Source: Burkholderia plantarii
GTDB taxonomy: Bacteria; Pseudomonadota; Gammaproteobacteria; Burkholderiales; Burkholderiaceae
Assembly: GCF_001411805.1 (NCBI RefSeq)
Contig: NZ_CP007213.1
Coordinates: forward strand, 1,240,001-1,304,000
Length of the DNA stretch: 64,000 nt
Direction of reading: 5' to 3'
The notes below the pieces were generated by a model. That model had not been told where the DNA came from. It ran no database searches and worked only from the letters and a program-made list of their open reading frames with translations. The translations under genes and the position numbers were made by a program. Of this stretch, positions 44,369 to 52,369 are shown one piece after another. The first letter of the stretch is position 1, and each line of letters begins with the position of its first letter.

Positions 44369-44403
44369 GGGCCGCCGCCCGGGCGGCACGCGTCGTGTCG
44401 TGG

Positions 44404-44443
44404 GACGAAGCCGCGTGAGCCGTGATGGCCACGCGGCTTCGTC
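44404..44443. terminator. Bidirectional hairpin, 13-bp stem
   Basis: GACGAAGCCGCGT (44404-44416) pairs perfectly with 44431-44443 around a 14-nt loop. It lies between the end of the cytochrome gene and the end of the convergent alcohol dehydrogenase gene. No T-run. Confidence 0.7.
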
Positions 44444-44491
44444 GTCATGGAGCGGTCGGGCGCGCGCCGGCGGCGCCGTGTCGTGCCGGCC

Positions 44492-45676
44492 TCAAGCCAC
44501 TTCGTCGTAGGTATGCTCGAACGCCTGCCGGTAGATCTCGAGCGCGGCCGGCTCGTCGATCTCGCAGGGGTTGTTGATCAGCAGCCGCTCCTGCTTCATC
44601 GCGTCGGCCGCGAGGCCGCCCAGATCGGCCACGCCGATCCCCACGGCCTGCAGGTTCGACGGCAGGCCCGCGTCGCGCGCGAGCCGCACCAGATGCGCGA
44701 TGAACGCCTCGGCCTGCTCGTCGAACGAGCCCACCGGCTCGAGCCCGATGATCTGGCCCAGCTCGGCATAGGCCTGCTCGGCGGCGGGCACGCGCGCGTT
44801 GAAGCGCAGCACGTGCGGCAGCACCAGCGCGTTCGACAGCCCGTGCGGCACATGGAACACGCCGCCGATCGGATAGGCGAGCGCGTGGACGCCGGCCACC
44901 GGCGCGTTCGCGAACGCCTGCCCGGCCAGCATCGCGCCGAGCAGCATGGCCGAGCGCGCCGCGAGATCGCCGCCGTCGCGGCAAGCCGGCAGCAGGTTCG
45001 CGCTCAGCAGCTGCAGCGCCTTGCAGGCGAGGTGGTCGGACAGCGGATTCTTCAGCCGCTTGCTGGTGTAGGCCTCGATCGCGTGGACCATCGCGTCGAC
45101 ACCGGTGGCGGCCGTCGCGGCGGGTGGCAGCCCGACGGTCAGCTCGGGATCGAGGTAGGCGGCGTCGGCATAGAGCTGCGGCGCGACCACGCCGCTCTTG
45201 GTGGTCTTGCCGGTGGTCACGATCGCGATCGGCGTGACCTCGGAGCCGGTGCCGGCCGTGGTGGGAATCTGTACCAGCGGCAGGCGCGTACCCTGCACGC
45301 GGTTCACACCGTACATCTGTTCGAGCGGCTGCTCGCTCGCGCAGAGCGCGGCCACCAGCTTCGCGACGTCCATCGACGAACCGCCGCCGAGCCCGATCAC
45401 GAGGTCGGCGCCGAACTCGCGCGCGCGGCGCGCGGTGTCGCGCACCACGTCGTCGGGCGGATCGGCCACCACGTCGTCGATCACCAGCACTTCCCAGCCC
45501 GCCGCGTCGAGGCTCGCGAGCGCCGGGGCCAGCGTGCCGCCGCGATGAAGGAACGCGTCGGTGACGACGCAGGCGCGGCGGCCCGCATGGCGCTCGCGCA
45601 GCGCCTGGCCGAGACGTTTGGCGACGCCCGCTTCGAGTACGACGTGCGGGACGGTCTGAAACGAAAACGCTTGCAT
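44492..45676 (-). CDS. Iron-containing alcohol dehydrogenase (group III)
   Basis: 394 residues, Fe-ADH superfamily. NAD-binding GLGGGSSMDVAK, TTAGTGSEVTPIAIVT, metal ligands in ATGVDAMVHAIEAY (Asp/His) and HVPHGLSNALVLPHVLRFN (two His). It oxidises or reduces primary alcohols/aldehydes or lactaldehyde-like compounds in the cytoplasm; the substrate is not deducible. RBS GGGGAGA 4 nt before the ATG. It stands alone between a terminator and an AT-rich region. Confidence 0.92.
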   Translation of the reverse strand: MQAFSFQTVPHVVLEAGVAKRLGQALRERHAGRRACVVTDAFLHRGGTLAPALASLDAAGWEVLVIDDVVADPPDDVVRDTARRAREFGADLVIGLGGGSSMDVAKLVAALCASEQPLEQMYGVNRVQGTRLPLVQIPTTAGTGSEVTPIAIVTTGKTTKSGVVAPQLYADAAYLDPELTVGLPPAATAATGVDAMVHAIEAYTSKRLKNPLSDHLACKALQLLSANLLPACRDGGDLAARSAMLLGAMLAGQAFANAPVAGVHALAYPIGGVFHVPHGLSNALVLPHVLRFNARVPAAEQAYAELGQIIGLEPVGSFDEQAEAFIAHLVRLARDAGLPSNLQAVGIGVADLGGLAADAMKQERLLINNPCEIDEPAALEIYRQAFEHTYDEVA

Positions 45677-46076
45677 GGTGTCTCCCCGGCAGGTTTCGTG
45701 GGGCGGGGCGGGCGTGGCCCCCGCCGGCGTCAGGCCATGATACCGGCGGCCCGGCGATCGCGCAGGTCCGACGTCGCCGACCGGGCGTCGTGGCGGTTTC
45801 GAACGCGGTGACTCGATGACGACAAACCCGATCGTGAATCCGGCAGCGCATCACACCGCGCTTTCGGTCGTCGCGGTGAAAATTACCGATCGTCGATATC
45901 GTAATTAATTCGGTGGAAATTTTTTCCCGATATATTACCGAATTAATCTGAAGCGGAAATCGATTGCGCGCCTTGCGTTTACGCGCGTGGGCGCAGCGTT
46001 TATAGTCGCCGTCGGCTGACTCGGCGGCAATGGCAAGGCAATGCCGGCCGGCCATCATCGATAAAGGAAAATCACG
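45677..46076. other. Intergenic region with AT-rich island
   Basis: 400 bp without a supported gene. The centre (45881-45960) is markedly AT-rich in a GC-rich genome and contains the inverted repeat listed separately. TATAGT at 45999-46004 is a possible -10 for the gene at 46077. Confidence 0.45.
45904..45947. repeat. 11-bp inverted repeat in AT-rich island
   Basis: ATTAATTCGGT (45904-45914) and ACCGAATTAAT (45937-45947) form a perfect 11-bp inverted repeat with a 22-bp centre. ATTACCGA occurs twice directly (45882 and 45934). Candidate operator or nucleoid-protein binding site. Confidence 0.5.
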
Positions 46077-46472
46077 ATGACCGAATCCAGAAATACCCGT
46101 TCAGCACAACATTATCCGCGCCCGGCACCCATGCAGGGCTGGGTGGCAATCGACCCATCGGTGGTGCCGCCCGCGTCGCAGAAGGCGCTGCGCGATGCGA
46201 TCGCACTCGAGAAGCAGCCGGCCACCGATTACAGCGACCTGTTGTGGATCATGGCCCAGCAATCGAGCGGGGTGGTCAACGCGCATCGTCCGGACTCGAC
46301 CGCGCGCGGCCTGTTTCAACTGCTGCGCGCGCAATACGGATTGAATCCGAACGGCGAGAAATCATTCGGCATTGCGGTGGAGGAAGCGCAGGGCGGCTTG
46401 CGCTACATTTATGGCCGCTACCATTCGGCGTACCAGGCCAGGAAGTTCTGGGAAAGAAACCGCTGGTATTGA
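46077..46472 (+). CDS. Lysozyme-like (SLT-fold) protein lacking the catalytic Glu
   Basis: 131 residues. WIMAQQSSGVVNAHRPDSTARGLFQLLRAQYG resembles the start of a lytic-transglycosylase/aggregation-promoting-factor fold, in which E-S-G-x-x-N is normally followed by SxAxGLFQ. The end GGLRYIYGRYHSAYQARKFWERNRWY matches the family C-terminus. The catalytic Glu of ESG is replaced by Ser (SSG), so it is probably inactive or uses another residue. No signal peptide. RBS AAAGGA 8 nt upstream. It may be a peptidoglycan-binding relic, a substrate-binding module or a cargo/effector-like protein; context gives no decision. Confidence 0.6.
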   Translation: MTESRNTRSAQHYPRPAPMQGWVAIDPSVVPPASQKALRDAIALEKQPATDYSDLLWIMAQQSSGVVNAHRPDSTARGLFQLLRAQYGLNPNGEKSFGIAVEEAQGGLRYIYGRYHSAYQARKFWERNRWY

Positions 46473-46477
46473 ACGCG

Positions 46478-46990
46478 ATGATTTCCTTTCGCTTCACGAT
46501 CGCGTCGGGCGTGGTGTGGATCGTGCTGGCGGCCGGATTCGCTGGCGCGGCGGAGCCGGCGCGGGCCGCGAGGCCGGTGCCTGAATTCGACAACTTTCCG
46601 GTGGCGCAGGCCTGGCACGGCAACGTGGCGCCCACCGTGCTGCAATCGGAGCAGGATCACCGGTTCGCGGCGCGCCTGCGCGAGCTGAGCGGCAAGAAGC
46701 CGAACTTCGCCGGGCACTACGCGCTCAGTTCGTGGGGCTGCGGGGCCGCCTGCGTGATGGCGGTGGCCGTCGACGTGACGACGGGCGACACCGTCTGGCT
46801 GCCGTTCACGGTCTGCTGCTGGGACGCTGGCGTGCGCGAGCCGGTGGCGTACCGGCAAGACAGCAAGCTCGTGATCGTGCGCGGCAGCCGCGACGAAACC
46901 GGCAACGGCATCTACTATTATCTGTTCGACCAGCACCGCTTCACGCTGCTGCGCGGCGAGGAGCAGCCGGTGAAGAAGTCGGGCCACTGA
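46478..46990 (+). CDS. Hypothetical secreted protein
   Basis: 170 residues, not assigned to a family. Signal peptide (IASGVVWIVLAAGFAGAAEPARA), then a soluble part with QDHRFAARLRELSGKKPNFAGHYALSSWGCGAACVMAVAVDVTTGDTVWLPFTVCCWDAG. Four Cys (CGAAC and CC) suggest disulfides. A strand-rich end (RQDSKLVIVRGSRDETGNGIYYYLFDQHRFTLLR) looks like a beta-propeller blade fragment. Start at 46478 lies 5 bp after the preceding stop, with no RBS of its own, so it is probably coupled to that gene. Confidence 0.6.
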   Translation: MISFRFTIASGVVWIVLAAGFAGAAEPARAARPVPEFDNFPVAQAWHGNVAPTVLQSEQDHRFAARLRELSGKKPNFAGHYALSSWGCGAACVMAVAVDVTTGDTVWLPFTVCCWDAGVREPVAYRQDSKLVIVRGSRDETGNGIYYYLFDQHRFTLLRGEEQPVKKSGH

Positions 46991-47083
46991 ACGTGGCGTG
47001 CCGCCGACGATTTCCGGGTTGTTTTTTCGGCATTCGTTCATACTTGACGCCGATGTTACGCATCACACCGAAGGCGATCCGCC

Positions 47084-47428
47084 ATGACGAAACCTGAATT
47101 CAGCGACACCGCCAGCGCACGGCCGGACCTGCTGTGCTACCTGGTTGCGATTGCCGCCGCCTCGTATGCGCTGACGGAGGAGTGGCGCGTCGACCACGTG
47201 GTCGAATGCTGCCGCCGCTGGCTCGACAAGCAGCGCGTGACGATGGAGTGGCTCGACCGCGTGCGAATCGGCCAGCTCGCGCTGAAGATCGCGCGGCGCG
47301 ACCTGCTGGGCGCCGGCATCGCCGTGCGCCTGTCGAGCGTGGCCGCGCTGTTTACGAGCGAGATGGAACTGAACGAGGCGTCCACGATGGTGCAGCGGAT
47401 GATGGCGCTGTGTCAGGAAGCGCTCTGA
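47084..47428 (+). CDS. Small helical protein of unknown function
   Basis: 114 residues, not recognised. Mostly alpha-helical: LLCYLVAIAAASYALTEEWRVDHVVECCRRWLDKQRVTMEWLDRVRIGQLALKI, RLSSVAALFTSEMELNEASTMVQRMMALCQEAL. No membrane helix or signal. A moderate RBS precedes the ATG. It may be a binding or regulatory protein; no partner gene is evident. Confidence 0.55.
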   Translation: MTKPEFSDTASARPDLLCYLVAIAAASYALTEEWRVDHVVECCRRWLDKQRVTMEWLDRVRIGQLALKIARRDLLGAGIAVRLSSVAALFTSEMELNEASTMVQRMMALCQEAL

Positions 47429-47594
47429 GCGCTGCCGCCTCCCGTCGATTCCTCCCGCCGATCCCCGCTCAGGCTGTCCCCGGATCCCGAGTCCGGCGAT
47501 CCCGCCCTCGAACCGCGGCGCACCGTAACGCCGCGAACTCCCGCAAGACATCGCCACACGGCACCACGCCGGCCGAACGCTTTTCGTTCGCCAG

Positions 47595-48093
47595 GATGGT
47601 GGCGGCGTTGCTCGCCGTGAATCCGCAGGCCGGCTGCCCGCGCCGCACGTCGAGGGCGGGGCGAGCGTGCTGACCGAACTGCCCGCGATCACGGCCTGTC
47701 TGGTGCGGCGTCACCCCGAGGCCGGCCTCGCGCCGGCCGGTCCGCTCGGCGAGGCGCGCTGCCGCGAATGGCGGTCGTGGCTCGCGGGCCGGGGCCGGAC
47801 GCTGGCGCCCGCATCGCTTCATCGGTGAGCCGGATCGGCACGACGCGATCATGCGCGACGGCCGGCGCATCATCGGCGAACCGGCGCGCGCGATCGACAC
47901 GAAGCTGGCGCCGGCAGCGGCTATTCGGTGGGCGATCGCTTCAGCGTCGCCGATCCGTATCTGCTCGCGATTCATCGTTGAGGCGTGCGGATCGGCATCG
48001 ACATGGCCGGGCGCTATCCGGCTTCGCATGCGCCACGCGTTGCGGCTCGGCGCGCGTTCGAGCGCGAAGGGCGCACGCCGACGGGCGTGAAGC
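47595..48093 (+). pseudogene. Glutathione S-transferase pseudogene
   Basis: Pieces of a beta-class GST can be read in changing frames: LLAVNPQAG, then LPAPHVEGGASVLTELPAITACLVRRHPEAGLAP in another frame, then RFIGEPDRHDAIMRDGRR, then GDRFSVADPYLLAIH and VRIGIDMAGRYPASHA. At least three frameshifts (near 47628, 47810 and 47915) and one nonsense codon (TGA at about 47979, where family members have Trp before GVRIGID) destroy it. The N-terminal 40-50 residues were not found. It lies between a hypothetical gene and the MFS gene and is probably in ongoing decay. Confidence 0.72.
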
Positions 48094-48407
48094 CGATGCC
48101 GGGGCGAGCGGCTGCCTTGAAAGCTGGCGGGCGGGACTGAAGAATGCGCGCGTCGAACGGGAACTGGTGCTGCTGCTGCCGACCCTCGGCGCGACCGGAT
48201 GCTTCGGCCCGCTGATCATTGAACCCATGCGCCGGTTCGCCGGGAACGCCGAGCGCGGCACCCACTCGCGCGGCAGGCCGGATATCGATGCGCCGACACG
48301 CGCTGCGCGGGTTCATGCTAAAACGTCGCGAGCACGCATGAGTGGCGCGCGATCGTGAGCACTCGCGCGCCGTCCCGGCAATCTGGCGTTTTCCTTCCGG
48401 AGTGAAC
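48094..48407. other. Degenerate intergenic segment
   Basis: Follows the GST pseudogene. Reading frames are broken. One frame has ELVLLLPTLGATGCFGPLIIEP, vaguely like an IS630-type transposase core, but this was not convincing. No promoter seen. Confidence 0.3.
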
Positions 48408-49625
48408 TTGACCTCATCCAACGCTTCCGGCGTGCCGTCGCGCGCCGGTCTCGCGCTGTTCGCGCTCGCGATCGGCGCGTTCGGCATCGGCACGACCGAG
48501 TTCGCCCCGATGGGGCTGCTGCCCGTGATCGCGAGTGGTCTGCACGTGACGATCCCGGCCGCCGGCTTGCTGGTGAGTGCCTATGCGATCGGCGTGATGG
48601 CCGGCGCGCCGCTGGTCACGCTCGCGCTCTCGTCCTGGCCGCGCCGCCTCGCGCTGATCGTGCTGATGGGGCTCTTCACGCTCGGCAACCTGATGTCGGC
48701 GCTGGCGCCCGGCTATGAGGTGCTGCTCGTCGCACGGGTGGTCACGAGCCTCGCCCACGGCGCGTTCTTCGGCCTCGGCGCGGTGGTGGCCGCGAGCCTG
48801 GCTCCGCCGCAGCGCGGCGCGAGCGCCGTGGCCACGGTGTTCGCGGGGCTGACGGTGGCGAACCTGTTCGGCGTGCCGGCCGCGGCCTGGCTCGGCACGC
48901 TGTTCGGCTGGCGGCCGCCGTTCGCCGCCACCGCCGTGCTGGGCCTGATCGCGATGCTGGCGCTGCGCGCCGCGCTGCCGGCCGGCGGCGCGCAGGCGCG
49001 GCCCGACCTGCGCCGCGAACTGGTGGTGCTGGTGCGCCCGGGCGTGCTGGTCGCGCTCGCCACCACCGTGCTCGGCGCGGCCGCCGCCTTCACGCTCTAC
49101 ACCTACGTCGCGCCCGCGCTTCAGACGCTGACGGGCGCCTCGCCCGCCTACGTGACGGCGATGCTGGTGCTGATCGGCGCGGGCTTCTGCATCGGCAACG
49201 CGGCGGGCGGCCGGCTCGCCGACCGCTCGCCCGACGGCTGCCTGGCCGCCGCGCTCGGCCTGCTGGTCGCGATGATGCTGGTGTTTCCGTGGCTCGCCGC
49301 CACCCACGGCGGCGCGGCGCTGGCCGTGTTCATGTGGGGCATCGCGGTGTTCGCGATGGTCTCGCCGCTGCAGATGCGCGTGATGCAGGCGGCCGCCGAT
49401 GCGCCGGGGCTCGCCTCGTCGATGAACATCGGCGCGTTCAACGTCGGCAACGCGCTCGGCGCCGTGGCCGGCGGCGCGGTGATCTCGGGCGGCTTCGGCT
49501 ACGCGGCCGTGCCGCGCGCCGGCGCGTCGATCGCCGCCGTGGGCCTCGCGCTCGTGATCGGAAGGATCGTGCTGCGCCGCCGTCGAGGCGCGCGTCTCGC
49601 GCGCGGCGGCCCGGCCGCGTCGTGA
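48408..49625 (+). CDS. MFS transporter, AraJ/YdhP-like
   Basis: 405 residues, 12 hydrophobic segments, DHA1-type drug:H+ antiporter group related to AraJ/YdhP (AIGAFGIGTTEFAPMGLLPVIA at helix 1; GAFFGLGAVVAASL; SSMNIGAFNVGNALGA toward the end). It probably exports small organic compounds or sugars. The start is a TTG at 48408 with GGAG 5 nt upstream; a GTG at 48402 overlaps that RBS and is less likely. The tail is Arg-rich. No regulator directly beside it. Confidence 0.88.
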   Translation: MTSSNASGVPSRAGLALFALAIGAFGIGTTEFAPMGLLPVIASGLHVTIPAAGLLVSAYAIGVMAGAPLVTLALSSWPRRLALIVLMGLFTLGNLMSALAPGYEVLLVARVVTSLAHGAFFGLGAVVAASLAPPQRGASAVATVFAGLTVANLFGVPAAAWLGTLFGWRPPFAATAVLGLIAMLALRAALPAGGAQARPDLRRELVVLVRPGVLVALATTVLGAAAAFTLYTYVAPALQTLTGASPAYVTAMLVLIGAGFCIGNAAGGRLADRSPDGCLAAALGLLVAMMLVFPWLAATHGGAALAVFMWGIAVFAMVSPLQMRVMQAAADAPGLASSMNIGAFNVGNALGAVAGGAVISGGFGYAAVPRAGASIAAVGLALVIGRIVLRRRRGARLARGGPAAS

Positions 49626-49882
49626 GCCTGAACCGATGGCCGTCGGCGTTGCGGTGCGTCCGCCGGCCGTCATGCCGGCGCGCCCGCATCGCCGGATGCG
49701 CCCGCCGCCCGATGCGGCTCGGACTGGCCCGGGCGCCACATCGGGCGTGCCCGCTTCCCGCGGCAGCCCGGACGGTCCGCTACGGAGCGCCGTCATGCCG
49801 GCGCGCTGGATCGACAGCGCCTGATGCTCCGCGTTCTCCCGAACGGCGTCTGGTGCGTCGATGATGAGGTCGGGAGGCGCCG

Positions 49883-50869
49883 TCACCGGCGCCGCGCCTT
49901 GACCTGTCCGCCGACGCGGCCGCGCGCGCGCGTGGCGCCGCGCGGGCCCGGCGCCGCCACCACGCGCGCGCCTTCGTATTGCAGCTCGCGCGTGGTGCCG
50001 ACGATGAAGTTGCGCAGCCACGCGTTCTGCGCGTCCTCGTTGCGCGCGGCCTTCCAGATCATGAACACGCGAAACGCCGGCACGCTGATCGGCACCGGGC
50101 TCACGGTGAGCCGCGCGATGCGCGCGTAGGCATGCGCCGCGAAGCTCGGCAGCGTCGCGATCGCGTCGCTGTAGACGAGCGCCGCGAGCGCGCCCGAGAA
50201 ATGCGTGAACGAGGCCGACACCTTGCGCGGAATCCCCTCGTTGTCGAGCAGGTCGTCCACGAAGCCGCGCCGCCCGTCATACGACACGCGCACGTGCGGA
50301 TGCGAGAGGTACTCGTCGCGCGTGATCGGGCTCTTGAGGTTGAGCCGCGCGCCGTCGTAGAGGCACGAGTACGACGACGAGAACAGGATCTGCGACGAGT
50401 AATGCGAGCTGAACGCCTTCGGCTCGGAGCAGAGCGCGAGGTCCATCTCCGGATCGGCCAGCGCCGTCTTCCAGAGCGAGCTGTTCGATTGATGGAACGC
50501 GAAGCCCACCGACAGCCCGCGTGCCCGCGCCTCGTTGACGAGCAGCGGCGACACGCAGCTCTCGATGTCGTCGGACAGCGCGATGTTGAACACGCGCCCC
50601 GAGGTCTCGGCGGCGAACTGCGTGTTGCCGTCGAGCATGGTCGCGATCGCGGCCAGCGCCTCGGTGACCTTCGGCGCGAGTTCGAGCGCGCGCCGCGTCG
50701 GCACCATGCCGCCCGCGCCGCGCACGAACAGCGCGTCGTCGAAGTGCTCGCGCAGGCGCTTCAGCGACGAGCTGACGGCCCCCTGCGTGAGGTTCAGGAT
50801 CTCGGCGGTGCGCGTCACGCTGCGCTCGCCCATCACGCACTGGAACACGACGAGCAGGTTCAGGTCCAT
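49883..50869 (-). CDS. LysR-family regulator of MFS-nitrilase operon
   Basis: 328 residues. HTH MDLNLLVVFQCVMGERSVTRTAEILNLTQGAVSSSLKRLREHF, then an effector domain and a basic C-terminal tail (RARGRVGGQVKARRR) beyond the usual LysR end. Divergent from the MFS carrier at 51000, sharing a 130-bp region that contains an LysR-type inverted repeat (50905-50922), so it most likely controls that operon and itself. The start at 50869 gives the standard LysR N-terminus; in-frame alternatives lie up to 50911. The inducer is unknown. Confidence 0.88.
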   Translation of the reverse strand: MDLNLLVVFQCVMGERSVTRTAEILNLTQGAVSSSLKRLREHFDDALFVRGAGGMVPTRRALELAPKVTEALAAIATMLDGNTQFAAETSGRVFNIALSDDIESCVSPLLVNEARARGLSVGFAFHQSNSSLWKTALADPEMDLALCSEPKAFSSHYSSQILFSSSYSCLYDGARLNLKSPITRDEYLSHPHVRVSYDGRRGFVDDLLDNEGIPRKVSASFTHFSGALAALVYSDAIATLPSFAAHAYARIARLTVSPVPISVPAFRVFMIWKAARNEDAQNAWLRNFIVGTTRELQYEGARVVAAPGPRGATRARGRVGGQVKARRR

Positions 50870-50904
50870 CCGGCTGATATTAGCCACATTGATGATGGTC
50901 ATTT

Positions 50905-50945
50905 TTATCAATCGTTTGATTAAATCCAGGCCTCATTTTTACACT
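50905..50945 (+). promoter_or_regulatory. LysR-type operator and MFS-nitrilase promoter
   Basis: ATCAA-TCGT-TTGAT (50907-50920) is a perfect 5-bp inverted repeat with the T-n-A spacing of LysR sites. It overlaps a promoter: TTGATT (50916-50921), an 18-bp spacer and TACACT (50940-50945). Binding would therefore affect the MFS promoter and the LysR gene's own upstream region. Confidence 0.55.
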
Positions 50946-50999
50946 GAGCCCGTCACGTTTCGCAACCGCGCGTGCCTCTCCTCTCACTCGGGCAATCGT

Positions 51000-52313
51000 A
51001 TGAACATCGCTACCGCCACGCACGACGAAGCGTCCCCGGCCACCCGCATCGACCTGCGCAAGCGCTCGCTCGCGGTCGGCATCGGCAACTTCATGGAATG
51101 GTTCGATTTCGCGATCTACGGCTACTTCGCCACGATCATCGGCCGGACCTTCTTCCCGTCGGCGGTGCCCGGCATCTCGCTGCTGTCGGCGCTGGCCGTG
51201 TTCGCGGCGGGCTTTCTCGCGCGCCCGGTCGGCGCGCTCGTGCTCGGCCCGATCGGCGACCGGCTCGGGCGCCGCGCGGTGCTGATCGTGACGGTGTTCG
51301 GGATGGGCGTGTCGACCACGCTGATCGGCCTGCTGCCCGGCTACGCCACGCTCGGCCTCGCCGCGCCGGCGCTGCTGGTGGCGCTGCGCTTCCTGCAGGG
51401 GATGATGGTGGGCGGCGAGTGGTCGAGCGCCGGCATCTACATCGTCGAGAGCGCGCCGCGCAACCGCCGCGCGCTGGCCGCGAGCGTGATCACCGGCACG
51501 GCGGGCGCGGCGTTCCTGATCGGCACCTGCCTTGCCGCGCTGCTGTCGATGCTGCTGTCGGAAGCGGACCTCGCGGCGTGGGGCTGGCGGCTGCCGTTCG
51601 TCGCCTCGATCTTCATGACGATGGTGGCGCTCTACATCCGCCGCCGGCTCGGCGACACGCCGGTCTACGAAGCGGTGCGCCGCAGGCGCGCCGGCGGCGG
51701 CGTCGAGGCGGTGCCGCGCGGCGAGCGCGTGCGCGCGATGGTGACCACCTGCGCGTTCTCGGCGCTGTTCGGCGTGTCGCTCTACTACTTCATCACCTAC
51801 GCGAACAACCACCTGACGCAGACGGTGGGCCTGACCAAGACGGCCTCGCTCTGGCTCTGCAGTCTCGCGCTGGTGCTCTATACGCTGTTCCAGCCGCTGG
51901 TGGGGCGCCTGAGCGACCGCGTCGGCCGGCGCCCGCTGGTGCTGGCCTCCGCGCTCGGCCTCGCGCTGCTCGCCTATCCGGTGTTCCTGCTGCTCAACAC
52001 CGGCAACGAGTGGCTGATCCTGCTCGGCCTGGTGGTGCTGGCCGCGCTGGTGGCGGTCACGGCCGTGATGGACGTGGTGCTGCTGGTGGAAGTGTTCCCG
52101 GCCTCGATCCGTTCGAGCAGCGCCGCGATCGGCCACAACCTCGCGCTCGCAGTGCTGGCCGGCCCCGGCCCGTTCATCGCGGCCGCGCTGATCCGCTGGA
52201 CCCGCGATCCGAACATTCCCGCGTGGTATCTGGCGGGCATCTCGCTGATCTGCTTCGTCATCCTGTTCTTCACGCTGCCGGAGACGAAGGAACGGGACAT
52301 CACGAACGGCTGA
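51000..52313 (+). CDS. MFS transporter, metabolite:H+ symporter type
   Basis: 437 residues, 12 hydrophobic segments, MHS-family carrier (like ProP, KgtP, ShiA): GNFMEWFDFAIYGYFATIIGRTFFPS at helix 1, the GDRLGRRAVLIVTVFGMG motif A loop, and LQGMMVGGEWSSAGIYIVESAPRNRRA. It imports organic acids or similar solutes. It is 56 bp ahead of a nitrilase gene, and both are behind the LysR-regulated promoter, which suggests it imports a nitrile or a nitrile-derived acid. Start ATG at 51000. Confidence 0.9.
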   Translation: MNIATATHDEASPATRIDLRKRSLAVGIGNFMEWFDFAIYGYFATIIGRTFFPSAVPGISLLSALAVFAAGFLARPVGALVLGPIGDRLGRRAVLIVTVFGMGVSTTLIGLLPGYATLGLAAPALLVALRFLQGMMVGGEWSSAGIYIVESAPRNRRALAASVITGTAGAAFLIGTCLAALLSMLLSEADLAAWGWRLPFVASIFMTMVALYIRRRLGDTPVYEAVRRRRAGGGVEAVPRGERVRAMVTTCAFSALFGVSLYYFITYANNHLTQTVGLTKTASLWLCSLALVLYTLFQPLVGRLSDRVGRRPLVLASALGLALLAYPVFLLLNTGNEWLILLGLVVLAALVAVTAVMDVVLLVEVFPASIRSSSAAIGHNLALAVLAGPGPFIAAALIRWTRDPNIPAWYLAGISLICFVILFFTLPETKERDITNG

Positions 52314-52369
52314 CGCCGCGTGCCGGTCCCATCACCTCAACCGTCAATCACTCATTCCCTGGAGTCGCC

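Noticed and set aside
48120..48240. Possible IS630-type transposase remnant
   Set aside because: Only a loose resemblance over about 25 residues, no DDE motif and no inverted repeats.
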